Shown: positions 23,392 through 32,321, numbered from the stretch's first letter. The stretch is 64,000 bases of DNA from JANMES01 sp038329865 (GCA_038329865.1 JBBQNK010000004.1:1-64000); one strand, 5' to 3'. Notes: generated by a model not told the origin, from the letters alone. Program-made: numbers and translations.

Positions 23392-24024
23392 GTGAGTAAC
23401 TACCCTTCCCCGTACCAGCCGCCCGTGCAGCAGTATTACGGCTACCCGCCTGATCTCGGGAAACCGGCGCGGCGGGCGTCGGTGTTGATGATCATCCTCG
23501 GGACGCTCACGCTCCTGCTCGGCGCGTGCATGTTCGGCGCGGCGATGGTCGTGCCGAACGACCAGTGGCTGCCGGAGATTCAGCCGCAGATCGCCAAGAT
23601 CGAGGCGGAGTCCGGCACGAGCGTGATGACGTTGATCAAGATCGCCGGCGGAATCGTCGCCACGCCGGGGCTGATCCTGATCGTGCTGGGCCTGTTCGTC
23701 CGCCGCGGCGGACTCGTGCCGGCGGTGCTTGGCGTGGTGATCACGGCGCTGATGCTCCTCTACTTCGCCTACACGGTGCTGCAGGCGGTCCTGATCGGCC
23801 TGCAGGGCAACGCCGTCGGCGCGTTTATTCCTCTCGTATTCAGCACCGTCGCGACAGCGCTGTTCGGCCTGCAGATGTACTGGCTCGCCAAAGCGGTAGT
23901 GAACGCCGGCCCGCTGCGCGTCTTCAACCAGCACCAGCAGGCCTACGCCTGGCAGATGCAGCAGCAGTCGTACGCGCAGCAACAGCAGTACAGAATGCCA
24001 CCACCACCACCGCCACCGGGATGA
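23392..24024 (+). CDS. Four-helix membrane protein with Gln/Pro-rich tail (array member 1)
   Basis: 210 residues from GTG at 23392, preceded by AAAGGAG with ideal spacing. A Tyr/Pro/Gln-rich cytosolic head (YPSPYQPPVQQYYGYPP) precedes four membrane helices (about 30-55, 80-103, 107-128, 135-165). The tail AYAWQMQQQSYAQQQQYRMP ends in eight prolines, interrupted only at the last Gly. Low-complexity ends suggest protein-protein contact. No known family. It is the first of six adjacent membrane-protein genes on the plus strand. Confidence 0.75.
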   Translation: MSNYPSPYQPPVQQYYGYPPDLGKPARRASVLMIILGTLTLLLGACMFGAAMVVPNDQWLPEIQPQIAKIEAESGTSVMTLIKIAGGIVATPGLILIVLGLFVRRGGLVPAVLGVVITALMLLYFAYTVLQAVLIGLQGNAVGAFIPLVFSTVATALFGLQMYWLAKAVVNAGPLRVFNQHQQAYAWQMQQQSYAQQQQYRMPPPPPPPG

Positions 24025-24036
24025 GGAGTTTTTTCT

Positions 24037-24103
24037 TCCCCGGCGTGTCCCGCTTCAGCGGGACATGAAAGTTACGTCCCGCTGAAGCGGGACAGGCCGG
24101 GGA
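24037..24103. repeat. Inverted repeat (CCCGCTTCAGCGGGAC element)
   Basis: GTCCCGCTTCAGCGGGAC and GTCCCGCTGAAGCGGGAC, each nearly self-complementary, face each other within CCCCGG ... CCGGGG ends. It sits between array members 1 and 2 and may act as a transcript-end hairpin. Confidence 0.8.
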
Positions 24104-24123
24104 AGTAGCGGAATAAGAACTAA

Positions 24124-25020
24124 TTGCCAATGACCGACTCGCCGGATAATCCGTCAGACGTGCTACAACGCACCGCGATTGCCCTTGCGATTGGCGGAGG
24201 GATTCTCTGTCTGATCACTGCGGATAACGCATTGGAATTCGGGCTTATCTTTTGGCGACAATTCCTTCGACGCCCGTCCTTCGACTTTTTTCCGCTGGAG
24301 TACTTGGGTTCGCTTTGCGTGCCGTGGCTCTACCTTGTTTTCTCGCGGTTCATCCGTCGGGGTAGATACGGAGCCTATATCAGCACGTGGGTGATTCTCC
24401 TCACGACCCTAATTCGCGCGCTATTTGCCACTTTTGCGTTGCAATCTGAGAATTCCAAGCTGTTTACGTCGCCGCGATTTTTGATCGTGTTTCCGGTGTA
24501 CTGTGTGGCTCACGCGATCATGATTGTCGCACTGACGAAATCGCGCAGGGTGTGGCAGGAAATACCCAACGCCAAAGCGGTTGTTGCGGCGACCAGGCGA
24601 TTGCCCATCGCGTTGTGTTGTCTCAGTGTAACCCTGCTGATCATTTCGACGGCACCGTCGTGGAACATGACGATGCATTATATTCCAACCTTATTGCGAG
24701 TTGCGTGCGCAGGCCTGGCCGTCGCCATCCTGATTCAGCTTCGCGTCGCCCGTGCCAATCATCGCAGCAAGCGGCCGTCGGTGTGGATGGTTGCGATCAT
24801 CGTGTTGCCGCAACTGCTGGATATGCTGAGTTCATTTCACTTCGGAACCATGCAGGCGGTGTTTCATATTTTCGCGCCGTGGTGCCTGATCGAACTCCTC
24901 CACGCTCGGAGAATTTGCGAAGGCCCGGTGTCGTACGGGTTTGAGCCGATTTTTCCATCGCCCAGTGTGCTACCGGCCCAGTCGGTTTTGCTTAGGAGCG
25001 ACGATGCCCCTTCCGCCTAA
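24124..25020 (+). CDS. Multi-pass membrane protein (array member 2)
   Basis: 298 residues with about seven hydrophobic segments, for example AIALAIGGGILCLITADNAL and YCVAHAIMIVALTKS. The C-terminal tail reads ICEGPVSYGFEPIFPSPSVL then PAQSVLLRSD; GFEPI and LPAQSVL recur in other members of this array. It overlaps the next gene by 17 bases. Function unknown. Confidence 0.75.
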   Translation: MPMTDSPDNPSDVLQRTAIALAIGGGILCLITADNALEFGLIFWRQFLRRPSFDFFPLEYLGSLCVPWLYLVFSRFIRRGRYGAYISTWVILLTTLIRALFATFALQSENSKLFTSPRFLIVFPVYCVAHAIMIVALTKSRRVWQEIPNAKAVVAATRRLPIALCCLSVTLLIISTAPSWNMTMHYIPTLLRVACAGLAVAILIQLRVARANHRSKRPSVWMVAIIVLPQLLDMLSSFHFGTMQAVFHIFAPWCLIELLHARRICEGPVSYGFEPIFPSPSVLPAQSVLLRSDDAPSA

Positions 25021-25489
25021 GCGCGATCCCAGTCGGCCGCTGCATCAGGCGGTGCGGCTGGCGCGGATTATCGGGGCGATCGGCCTGCTGTTCGGGTTGA
25101 TCGTGCTGGCCGGCGCGCTGACCGCGCCGGCCGGGCAGGCGGGCGGGCAGAAGGTCGTCGGCCTCGTCACCGCGGGGATCTACACCCTGTTCGGCGTGGC
25201 GCTGATCGTGCTGGCGGCGAAAATCAGGCGGCAACGGCTCTGGGCGATCGTCGTGATGATGGCGCTGGCGGGGCTTTGCCTCGGCGTGGTGTCGGTGGCG
25301 CTGTTCGAAACGGTGCTGAGCGTCATCGGCGGCAATCGGCCGAGCGGGATTTATCTCGTCATCGGGATCGAACTGCTGCTCGCTGCGGCGTTCGGAAAGT
25401 TGATGTACGATCTGCTCCTCAGCCGAGCGTTTGTGGCCGGCCCGCGCGATCAAAACGTCGAACCGCTGCCGCTGTCGCGGCGTAGATGA
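25004..25489 (+). CDS. Small multi-pass membrane protein (array member 3)
   Basis: 161 residues from the ATG at 25004, which has AGGAG (24994-24998) five bases upstream and overlaps the end of member 2, so translational coupling is likely. Four membrane helices: IIGAIGLLFGLIVLAGALTA, VGLVTAGIYTLFGVALIVLA, AIVVMMALAGLCLGVVSVAL and IYLVIGIELLLAAAFGKLMY. The basic tail ends NVEPLPLSRRR, a variant of the array tail. No known family. Confidence 0.75.
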   Translation: MPLPPKRDPSRPLHQAVRLARIIGAIGLLFGLIVLAGALTAPAGQAGGQKVVGLVTAGIYTLFGVALIVLAAKIRRQRLWAIVVMMALAGLCLGVVSVALFETVLSVIGGNRPSGIYLVIGIELLLAAAFGKLMYDLLLSRAFVAGPRDQNVEPLPLSRRR

Positions 25490-25500
25490 TTGGGGGAACC

Positions 25501-26019
25501 ATGCCGCTCGATGTCAACGAATTTCAACTGATCCAAGCCCTGAAGCGCATCGTCGCCGACGCCTGGACGCTGGCGTTCGTCTTCATCGTGCTGGGCGCAC
25601 TGGGTTTCGCAGTCGGCTTTGCCGCGCGGGACGACGTCACGGGGCAACTGATGACCGCTTCGTGCGGCGTGGTGATGCTCGCGCCGGGAATCCTCTACGC
25701 GCTAGCGGGCGTGAAGATCCGCAATCGCGAAGCGTTCGGCGCGCGGCTGGCTCTGTGGGCAGCGGTGGCGCATATCGGCGCGATTCCGCTGCTGCTGCTC
25801 GCGTCGCTAACCACGGCGTCGTGGATGTCGCCCGCGATGATCGTGCCGGCGGTTGTGTCGTTGTTTTTCGTCCCGGCGTTGATCGCGTTCCTGTTCAGCA
25901 TGAACAAGGCCCGCCAGATCGCGCGGATGCTCGGCGCGACCGGACATGGTTTTGCGGTATTGCCGGCACAATCAGTGTTGCCGATTGAGCCGGCACCGGA
26001 CAAATCAGCGCCGAAGTAA
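25501..26019 (+). CDS. Small multi-pass membrane protein (array member 4)
   Basis: 172 residues from the ATG at 25501, behind GGGGGAA. Four membrane helices (about 22-42, 50-75, 87-110, 117-138). The tail reads MNKARQIARMLGATGHGFAV and LPAQSVLPIEPAPDKSAPK; GHGF-V and LPAQSVL match the tails of members 2 and 6. It begins 11 bases after member 3. Function unknown. Confidence 0.75.
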   Translation: MPLDVNEFQLIQALKRIVADAWTLAFVFIVLGALGFAVGFAARDDVTGQLMTASCGVVMLAPGILYALAGVKIRNREAFGARLALWAAVAHIGAIPLLLLASLTTASWMSPAMIVPAVVSLFFVPALIAFLFSMNKARQIARMLGATGHGFAVLPAQSVLPIEPAPDKSAPK

Positions 26020-26073
26020 ATTGCGATTGACATTCAAGAAAGCAGCGGGTGGAATTCATAGTCGCGGGGATTT

Positions 26074-26583
26074 ATGTTCGAACGGGTCAGGCAACTTGCT
26101 CGCGCTCTCTGGGTGGTGGCGGTGCCGATTTCGCTGCTGGCGGGGTTCGTGCTGGTGATGACGATTCCCGAAGCGGCGCAGAATCACTTCCGCGGCGAGT
26201 ATCTCTACGGCATGTGCGCGGTGTTGATTATTTTTCTCTTTGCCGTGTTGCACGGAGTGGTGGCGTTCTGCCTGCAGCGCAAAATGCGCTGGGCGGCGAC
26301 GGCGGCGATGGTGCTGGGGTACGTGTGGCTCACCTTCGGATTGTTTATGGTCGCCCTTTCGCTGCTGGTGCCGCCGATGCTCGTGGGCCTGCTGGTCGTG
26401 TGGGGCGGCATCTGGGCAACGGTGCTGGCGGGCAAGGCGCGGCGCGAGATCATCGAAGACGACGGCTGGAGTCGCGACGGGCCGCTGCTCGATTCCAAAG
26501 GATTTACGGTCCTCGTCGCGAACCCCGAGGCGCCTTTGATTACGCCGTTCGCGACACCGCACGAGCCGGAGCGGTCGGCATAA
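26074..26583 (+). CDS. Small multi-pass membrane protein (array member 5)
   Basis: 169 residues, four membrane helices (VVAVPISLLAGFVLVMTIPE; AVLIIFLFAVLHGVVAFCL; ATAAMVLGYVWLTFGLFMVA; LVGLLVVWGGIWATVLAGKA). The tail carries DSKGFTVLVANPEAPLITPF, again a GF-x-V/I motif after the last helix. The ATG follows CGGGGATTT. It is about 50 bases behind member 4. Confidence 0.75.
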   Translation: MFERVRQLARALWVVAVPISLLAGFVLVMTIPEAAQNHFRGEYLYGMCAVLIIFLFAVLHGVVAFCLQRKMRWAATAAMVLGYVWLTFGLFMVALSLLVPPMLVGLLVVWGGIWATVLAGKARREIIEDDGWSRDGPLLDSKGFTVLVANPEAPLITPFATPHEPERSA

Positions 26584-26596
26584 AAAAGCTTTGCCC

Positions 26597-27085
26597 ATGC
26601 TTGTTCGTCATTCCTATCGTCGCGGCGTGCTGGTCTGCGGGATCTGGCTGATCGTGCTCGGCTTGCCGTGGGTCGTGATCGGCGCGGGCATCGCGCGCGA
26701 GGCCGTCGCTGACGTGGGCGGGTGGCGAAGCATGCGCTTCTGGATCGGCATTGCGATCGGGGCGGGCGGATTCGTGCACGGCTTTTTCGCGTACGGGATC
26801 ATGAAGACGCAACGCTGGGCGTTTATCGGCGGAATCGCGATCTTCATTCTCTGGTGTGCCGGCGCGGGCCTGACGCTGATCCTCCTGGCGACATTCAATT
26901 CCTTCATCGGCGAAGCGTGCGCCCTGGCGCTGTTCCTCCTCAACGCCGCCGCCTTCGACCGCCTGGCGACGGCGAAAATGATGATGGATAAACGTGTGCT
27001 CTGGCAAATGGCCCAGCCGCACGGGTTTGAGCCGATTCTGAATCAGCAGCCTGTCAGCAACGAGCCGCGGCCACCTGCGATTTAA
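26597..27085 (+). CDS. Small multi-pass membrane protein (array member 6)
   Basis: 162 residues from the ATG at 26597 (a TTG two codons earlier is in frame). Four membrane helices (GVLVCGIWLIVLGLPWVVIG; MRFWIGIAIGAGGFVHGFFA; AFIGGIAIFILWCAGAGLTL; IGEACALALFLLNAAAF). The tail reads MAQPHGFEPILNQQPVSNEP, with GFEPI exactly as in member 2. It ends four bases inside the end of the convergent broken RAYT gene. Confidence 0.75.
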   Translation: MLVRHSYRRGVLVCGIWLIVLGLPWVVIGAGIAREAVADVGGWRSMRFWIGIAIGAGGFVHGFFAYGIMKTQRWAFIGGIAIFILWCAGAGLTLILLATFNSFIGEACALALFLLNAAAFDRLATAKMMMDKRVLWQMAQPHGFEPILNQQPVSNEPRPPAI

Positions 27086-27703
27086 TGAAATGTCGTGTTC
27101 ACTGCCGTGAATTTCTCCCGACGTTGTAGCGCGTATCGCCGGTACGGAATACCTTCCATGAATGCGTGCTTCTCAAGTGAACGGTTCACCGCGGATTCCA
27201 ACTGCACTTTGAGGTGAGTGTGAGGATAGTCGCGCGAATCGCTGCAGATATTATGTCGAGTGCATTGCGTTAGCGTGTAGCGATACGCGCGACGACATTG
27301 GGTTTCATCGCGAATGCATCCGTCGAAATAGCCTTGCTTGCCGGTGTCGTACCAGAAGGGCGTGAGGCATTCGGGAAGCAGATCATTAACCATCTTCGCT
27401 ACTGAACCGTGGATGTGCCGCATCATGGGACCGAGATTGCTACCGGTCGCCAGGTAACCAAAGCGTGTGATAGTGATTGCTTAACAGCGACGTGACAAAA
27501 GGCACAAATTCATATTGCTTCGTGTAGTGATCGAAACGGTTCCAGAATATTACTTTCGCATGCTCGGATGCGAATGCGGGATATTTCGCGCGACATCGCG
27601 CGGTGATGAAGTAGACGGTGTTGTCGCGATACCAGTGTTCGAAGCGGTGTTGACCAAACGGACGTTTGTTGGTGGAGAGAGAGGATTTTCGAAATTTCCC
27701 CAT
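27082..27703 (-). pseudogene. REP-associated tyrosine transposase (RAYT/Y1_Tnp), frameshifted
   Basis: Starts MGKFRKSSLSTNKR at 27703 and reads HWYRDNTVYFITARCRAKYP, a standard RAYT opening, to the HUH metal motif SNHYHTL. There the frame breaks: one extra A in the AAA run at 27460-27462 (CTTTGG on the coding strand) yields a stop. Dropping that base gives NHYHTLGYLATGSNLGPMMR followed by HIHGSVAKMVNDLL, which is the normal continuation. The rest (to 27082) includes FWYDTGKQGYFDG and SRDYPHTHLKVQ. RAYTs are single-strand transposases that mobilise REP palindromes; a 20-base perfect palindrome lies just upstream at 27732-27751. One-base error in the sequence would restore an intact gene. Confidence 0.8.
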
Positions 27704-27731
27704 ACTTTGAAAAGTGTAGCATTTCTGGGCT

Positions 27732-27751
27732 TGCCACTTAAGTGGCAAGGA
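27732..27751. repeat. REP-like palindrome upstream of the RAYT gene
   Basis: CTTGCCACTTAAGTGGCAAG is a perfect 20-base palindrome, about 30 bases before the RAYT start. Position and symmetry fit a REP/end site recognised by the RAYT. No second exact copy was noticed in the window. Confidence 0.6.
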
Positions 27752-27775
27752 CGGTTGCGCCACACTTCCCAAAAA

Positions 27776-28861
27776 TCAACCCACCGTCAGCGAGCGCGGG
27801 AAGTAATCCTGCTTCATCGCTTTCTTCGCCAGTGCCAGCGTTTCTTCCGCGACGGCGTTCGCTTTCTTCGTGCCGAGGCGCAGGGCGTCGATCACGTCGT
27901 CGGGGCGGCCTTCGAAATGCTTGCGGCGGGTGCGGATCGGGTCGATCAACTCGTTGATGACGTCGATCAGTTTCTTCTTGATGACCACGTCGCCGATCTT
28001 GCCGTTCTTATACAGCTCGCGGTGTTCGTCGACCCAGGCTTTGTCGTGCGTGAAGGTTTCGTGGAAGGCCCAGAGCGGATTTTTGTCCGGATCGGTCTCG
28101 CCGGGGTCGGTTACTCGAAGGCGCTTGGGGTCGGTGTACATGCCTTTGATTTTCTTTTCCACCTCGGCGGCGGAGTCGGAGAGGAAGATGGCGTTGTTGA
28201 GGGACTTGCTCATCTTGAGCAGGTTGCCTTCCGGCCCGGGCGCGCCGAGGCCGGCGAGGCGTTTTACCCGACCGAGCTTGGGCTCGATGATCGGGAAAAT
28301 CCCGCCGGCTTTGACGCTGTCTTTGTCGTCCGTGTGCGGGTTCACGCCGCAGTAAAGCTGGTTGAATTTTCGCGCTACTTCGCGGCACATTTCCAGGTGC
28401 GGGATTTGATCTTCGCCCACCGGCACGAGCTGCGGGCGGAACGCGAGAATGTCCGCGCACTGCCCGACGGCGTAGAGCAGAAATCCAAACGGGTAACTTT
28501 CGCCGAGGCCTTTGACGACCAGTTCTTCCTTCAGCGTCGGGTTGCGCATCAGGCGGTTGAAGGGGATGAGCATCGAGAAGAAAAACGTCAGCTCATCGAT
28601 GGCCGGCACTTCGGATTGGATGAACATCGTGCTCTTCTGCGGATCGATCCCTGCCGCGAGGTAATCCATCGCGATTTCGATCACGCTCTGGCGGATCTCG
28701 GCCGGCTTGTCGGCGCGGGTGGTGAAGGCGTGTTTGTTGGCAATGATGAAGTAACAATCGTACGCGTCCTGCAGCGCCAGGCGGTTCTCAATGCTGCCGA
28801 CGTAATGCCCGAGATGTAACTTGCCGGTCGGCGTGTCGCCGGTCAGGATGCGCTGTTTCAT
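27776..28861 (-). CDS. trpS: Tryptophan--tRNA ligase
   Basis: 361 residues. Class I aminoacyl-tRNA synthetase that charges tRNA-Trp. The HIGH motif appears as GKLHLGHYVGS near residue 13-23, the KMSKS motif as LLKMSKSLNN near 214. Specific landmarks are AFTTRADKP, QSEVPAIDELTFFFSMLIPF, LVPVGEDQIPHLEMCREVAR and DPKRLRVTDPGETDPDKNPL. It is slightly longer than the compact bacterial form (about 330), with extra residues between the two signature motifs (VKAGGIFPIIEPKLGRVKRL), a variant seen in several phyla. It ends about 25 bases before the RAYT region. Confidence 0.95.
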   Translation of the reverse strand: MKQRILTGDTPTGKLHLGHYVGSIENRLALQDAYDCYFIIANKHAFTTRADKPAEIRQSVIEIAMDYLAAGIDPQKSTMFIQSEVPAIDELTFFFSMLIPFNRLMRNPTLKEELVVKGLGESYPFGFLLYAVGQCADILAFRPQLVPVGEDQIPHLEMCREVARKFNQLYCGVNPHTDDKDSVKAGGIFPIIEPKLGRVKRLAGLGAPGPEGNLLKMSKSLNNAIFLSDSAAEVEKKIKGMYTDPKRLRVTDPGETDPDKNPLWAFHETFTHDKAWVDEHRELYKNGKIGDVVIKKKLIDVINELIDPIRTRRKHFEGRPDDVIDALRLGTKKANAVAEETLALAKKAMKQDYFPRSLTVG

Positions 28862-28919
28862 GACCGGCTAGTTTAGAAGATGTGCCGGGATTCGGAAACC
28901 TCGACAACGTTGGCGCTCA

Positions 28920-29879
28920 TTAAACGTGAGAGGCCGGGTGTCGCACGACTTCCACCGAGCAGTGAGCCCGCTCGGCCACCGCGCTTGATACGCTTCCGAG
29001 CATGAATCGCTCGATTCGGCTCATCCCGTGCGCGCCGACGAAGATGCTGTCCGCATGCCATTCATCGGCTTCCTGAATCAGCACGTATTTCGCGTCACCT
29101 TCGAGAACCATCGGGATGGCCGTCACGCCCGCGTCACGCAACTCCTCGGCGCAGCGATCGACCGCGGATCGGGCCCATGTTTTACCGTCCCGCAGTGGTG
29201 TTACATCAACGAGTCGGCTTTCGGGTTGGCTGGTCAAGGCATAGAGATCCAAAACGACGATCACCTTCACTTCGCTGCCGGCCGGCCATTGGCGCCCGGT
29301 AACGGCGGCGAGCGCGGTCGCGGATTCGTTCGAGCCGTCGATGCCAACGATGAGGCGGACGGGTCTGGCCATATCGCCAACGGCAGCCGTCCCGACGCGC
29401 CCGATGCGGACGGAACACGCCGCCGACCGAACGACCGTCTGCGCCACGCTGCCTACGCCGCGAGACACCCTGACGATCAACTGTGCAACCGCCGACCGTC
29501 CCTGCCCGCCGACGACGAGAAGATCAGGCTTCCACGTCTCCGATCGTTCGATCAGTGCACGCGCGGGCGATCGTGGAACCGCTTCATACGTTACGGCCCA
29601 ACCGGGAAAGAGCTTGCCGACTCGCTCGGCGCCGGATCGCGCCAGGGCATTGGCGTCGTCCATTGCGATGTTCGCCAGGGACCGAACCGCCGACGAAAGG
29701 GGCAGGGCAGTATCGGGTGTTGTTCGTGGATCATCCCCGTCAAAGATCGCAGGCCACACGTCGGCCCCGGTGAGAACGAGCGCTTCGGCGTCGGTGGGAA
29801 GGCCCGCGTGGATCAAGTCCGCGATCGCCGCGCTGGCGAATTCAGACCCGTCGTATCCAATGAGAATTTTGAAGCCCAT
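28920..29879 (-). CDS. Tandem universal stress protein (two UspA domains)
   Basis: 319 residues from the ATG at 29879, which has AGGAG seven bases upstream; an in-frame ATG at 29990 is rejected. Domain 1 (about 1-150) starts FKILIGYDGSEFASAAIADL and has the nucleotide loop DLLVVGGQGRSAVAQLIVRV. Domain 2 (about 160-315) starts RLIVGIDGSNESATALAAVT and has SIFVGAHGMSRIERFMLGSV followed by SSAVAERAHCSVEVVR. Both retain the G-x2-G-x9-G(S/T)-type ATP-binding loop, at least partly. Cytosolic; UspA proteins bind ATP and help survive stress, usually without enzymatic role. Transcribed divergently from the transporter at 30125. Confidence 0.92.
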   Translation of the reverse strand: MGFKILIGYDGSEFASAAIADLIHAGLPTDAEALVLTGADVWPAIFDGDDPRTTPDTALPLSSAVRSLANIAMDDANALARSGAERVGKLFPGWAVTYEAVPRSPARALIERSETWKPDLLVVGGQGRSAVAQLIVRVSRGVGSVAQTVVRSAACSVRIGRVGTAAVGDMARPVRLIVGIDGSNESATALAAVTGRQWPAGSEVKVIVVLDLYALTSQPESRLVDVTPLRDGKTWARSAVDRCAEELRDAGVTAIPMVLEGDAKYVLIQEADEWHADSIFVGAHGMSRIERFMLGSVSSAVAERAHCSVEVVRHPASHV

Positions 29880-30124
29880 GGCCGCTCTCCTGATCGATTG
29901 AATTAAAATGCCACACTCGACCCCGTTATTGTCACACCACGGACGGCAGCGCCGCAATCGGGCGGGGACAATTCTTTCGTACAAGGGCATCCAATGGAAT
30001 TAGGCGGATCTCGTAGACTGCTTTCGGTCAGCATTTTGATTGGTTCAGCCCCCTTTTTAGCGGAAAATGAGAACCGGCGTAGCCACCGCTGGAGTCATGG
30101 CCGCAGTCCAATGGAGTTTCCGCA

Positions 30125-31540
30125 ATGCCGCTTGATGTCGTGGTGCCTAAAGCAGATACGAGCGTTCCCGAAGCAATCAGCGGCGGCTTCACGCCATTCG
30201 TTCGAGCAAAATCGGCAACCCGTTGGCTTCTGGCGATTCTCTCAATCGGCAGCGTGATTTTCTTCGCGAATTTGTGCATTGAAGATCCGAAGTTGTCCCG
30301 GGCCGCCATCATCGCGGGCATTTGCATGGTGTTGTGGTTCTCGGAAGTCGTTCCGTCGTACGCGGGCACTCTCGTCATGTGGGCCGCCATACCGCTGCTG
30401 CTCGGGCCGCTGAATCGTGAAACCTTCGCGGTGACCAAGGTACTGGCCGTCGTGTTGAATCCGATCCTGCTGCTTTTTTTTACCGGACTTGCGTTGTCGG
30501 TCGCGGGCACGAAATTCGGGATCGATGCGTGGATCGCGACGACGATGGTGCGCGCATCCGGCGGGCGGCGGCGGTTGCTGCTCGGCGCCATCATGGGGGG
30601 CACGGCGTGCCTGTCGATGTGGATGTCCAACATCGCCGCGGCTGCGATGATGATCGCGACGTTGAAGCCGCTGTTTGCCGGAGGCGACGGCGACGTTTCA
30701 TTCCGCCGGGCATTGCTCCTGGGCGTAGCTTTTGCAGCCGATTTCGGCGGAATGGGCACGCCGATCGGCAGCGGACCGAACCTGATCGCCATCGCCGCGA
30801 TCTCGCCGACACATGCGATCGATTTTTTTGACTGGATGAAATTCGGCGTTCCGTTTGCGATCGTGCTGGTGGTGCTGAGCTACGGGATCATCGTATGGAA
30901 GCACCGGGTCGTCGGGCGCGTCCCGCCGACCGTCATTGCAACGCCGCGATTAACGCTGCGAGGCTGGAGCGTCGTGGGAATTTTCGTCGCCGTCGTTTCG
31001 GCCTGGCTGCTCGAGCCGCTGCACGGGCTTTCGGCGGCAGTCGTCGGACTGGTGGGGACGGTGGTTCTCTTCGGAACTCGCCTGCTTAACGTGAAGGATT
31101 TGACCCGCATCGACTGGGCCACCTTGCTGCTAATTGCCGGCGGATTGACGCTCGGTGAATTGTTCGAAACCTCCGGCATGGCACGCGCGATGGCCGGCTC
31201 GGTCGCGTGGCACCAGTTGTCGCCGCGACTGGTGCTTCTGCTGATGGTTGCAGCGTGCGCGATCCTGTCCTCCTTGGCGAGCAACACCGCTGCGTCGGCC
31301 ATGATGATCCAGATCGGACTCGGGATTCTTCCGTCACCCGGCTACGCGATCCTCATCGCGCTAGCGGCCTCGATGGGAGTTCCGTTCGCGATCAGCACCC
31401 CTCCGAATGCGATGGCGTACGGGCAAGGCGTGTTGCGGTCACACGATTTGTTGCTGCCCGGGCTTGTCTTGATGGTCGGCGGGTGCGGTTTGATTGTGTT
31501 CGCCGGTCCTGCCGTGCTGCGGTGGTGCGGAATTCCTTGA
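30125..31540 (+). CDS. DASS (SLC13) family sodium-coupled anion/dicarboxylate transporter
   Basis: 471 residues, about eleven membrane helices. The two hairpin signatures of the divalent anion:sodium symporter family are visible: CLSMWMSNIAAAAMM near 160-175 (SNI instead of the canonical SNT) and SSLASNTAASAMMIQIG near 380-395 (canonical SNT). These bind sodium and the substrate carboxylate; the Thr to Ile change in the first could alter ion or substrate use. Further family segments are GMGTPIGSGPNLIAIAAI and MGVPFAISTPPNAMAYGQG. Substrates in the family are sulfate, succinate, malate or citrate and cannot be told apart here. No neighbours hint at the substrate. Confidence 0.88.
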   Translation: MPLDVVVPKADTSVPEAISGGFTPFVRAKSATRWLLAILSIGSVIFFANLCIEDPKLSRAAIIAGICMVLWFSEVVPSYAGTLVMWAAIPLLLGPLNRETFAVTKVLAVVLNPILLLFFTGLALSVAGTKFGIDAWIATTMVRASGGRRRLLLGAIMGGTACLSMWMSNIAAAAMMIATLKPLFAGGDGDVSFRRALLLGVAFAADFGGMGTPIGSGPNLIAIAAISPTHAIDFFDWMKFGVPFAIVLVVLSYGIIVWKHRVVGRVPPTVIATPRLTLRGWSVVGIFVAVVSAWLLEPLHGLSAAVVGLVGTVVLFGTRLLNVKDLTRIDWATLLLIAGGLTLGELFETSGMARAMAGSVAWHQLSPRLVLLLMVAACAILSSLASNTAASAMMIQIGLGILPSPGYAILIALAASMGVPFAISTPPNAMAYGQGVLRSHDLLLPGLVLMVGGCGLIVFAGPAVLRWCGIP

Positions 31541-31691
31541 TCTTTGATAAGCGGCGCGATCGAAATGCAATCGCGCTGCATTGTTCAATCCACAATATAG
31601 AATTCACGCCATTGCCTGGTGATAGACAAGCGGCCTGCCGTTCGCGATAAACGGCGGACCAATCGGAATTCATCATTTGCCTGGGAGGAAC

Positions 31692-32312
31692 ATGCCTTTA
31701 CCCGACGTCTTGGTGTTGGCCGGTGCGACCGATCATCCGCAGTACGCGCGCGACGGCGCGCTGCTCACCGCCGCCCTCACGGCTGCGGGATTTAAAACGA
31801 CGCAGTCGGCCGATCCACACGAGCTTAAGCAGTTGCTCGCCGGGCCGTACAAGGTGGTGGTGCTCTACACCTTCGGCGACTACCTGCACGACGACGACAT
31901 CGACGCGCTGATCGAATTCGTCCGCGACGGCAACGGCCTGGTGGGCATTCACACGGCCATCGCGACCAATCCAACCTCCGAACCACTCGGCAAGCTGCTG
32001 GGCGCGCGGATCATCAAAGGCGTGATTGCCCCGCACACGATTTACGTAACCGATGTCGAGCACCCGATCGCTCGAGGCACAAAAGGCTTCGAAATCGACG
32101 ACGAGCTGTACGTCACACAGAAGAAAAGCGACTACCGCCCGTTCCTCGCCACGCGGCATGAAGACAAAGAGCTTCCGATGGGCTGGTCGCGGAATGAAGG
32201 AAAGGGAAAAGTCGTCTATCTAGGCAACGGCCACACACCGGGCGGGTTGACGCATCCGAAGTTCAAGGAATTGCTGGTAAGGTCGGTGAAGTTTGTGGCG
32301 GGGGAGAGATGA
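31692..32312 (+). CDS. ThuA-like domain protein
   Basis: 206 residues from the ATG at 31692, which follows GGGAGG. The sequence DVLVLAGATDHPQYARDGAL, YKVVVLYTFGDYLHDDDIDA, LIEFVRDGNGLVGIHTAI and GKGKVVYLGNGHTPGGLTH marks the trehalose-utilisation ThuA fold, related to class I glutamine amidotransferases but without the catalytic triad. The conserved His in GIHTA and the GNGH turn are present. These proteins are numerous in planctomycetes, often near sugar dehydrogenases; here no such partner is adjacent. Function in carbohydrate handling is only inferred. Confidence 0.88.
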   Translation: MPLPDVLVLAGATDHPQYARDGALLTAALTAAGFKTTQSADPHELKQLLAGPYKVVVLYTFGDYLHDDDIDALIEFVRDGNGLVGIHTAIATNPTSEPLGKLLGARIIKGVIAPHTIYVTDVEHPIARGTKGFEIDDELYVTQKKSDYRPFLATRHEDKELPMGWSRNEGKGKVVYLGNGHTPGGLTHPKFKELLVRSVKFVAGER

Positions 32313-32321
32313 GGGGAAAGG

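Noticed and set aside
27515..28819. 434-codon plus-strand frame over RAYT and trpS
   Set aside because: It is antisense to trpS, whose HIGH and KMSKS motifs are intact.
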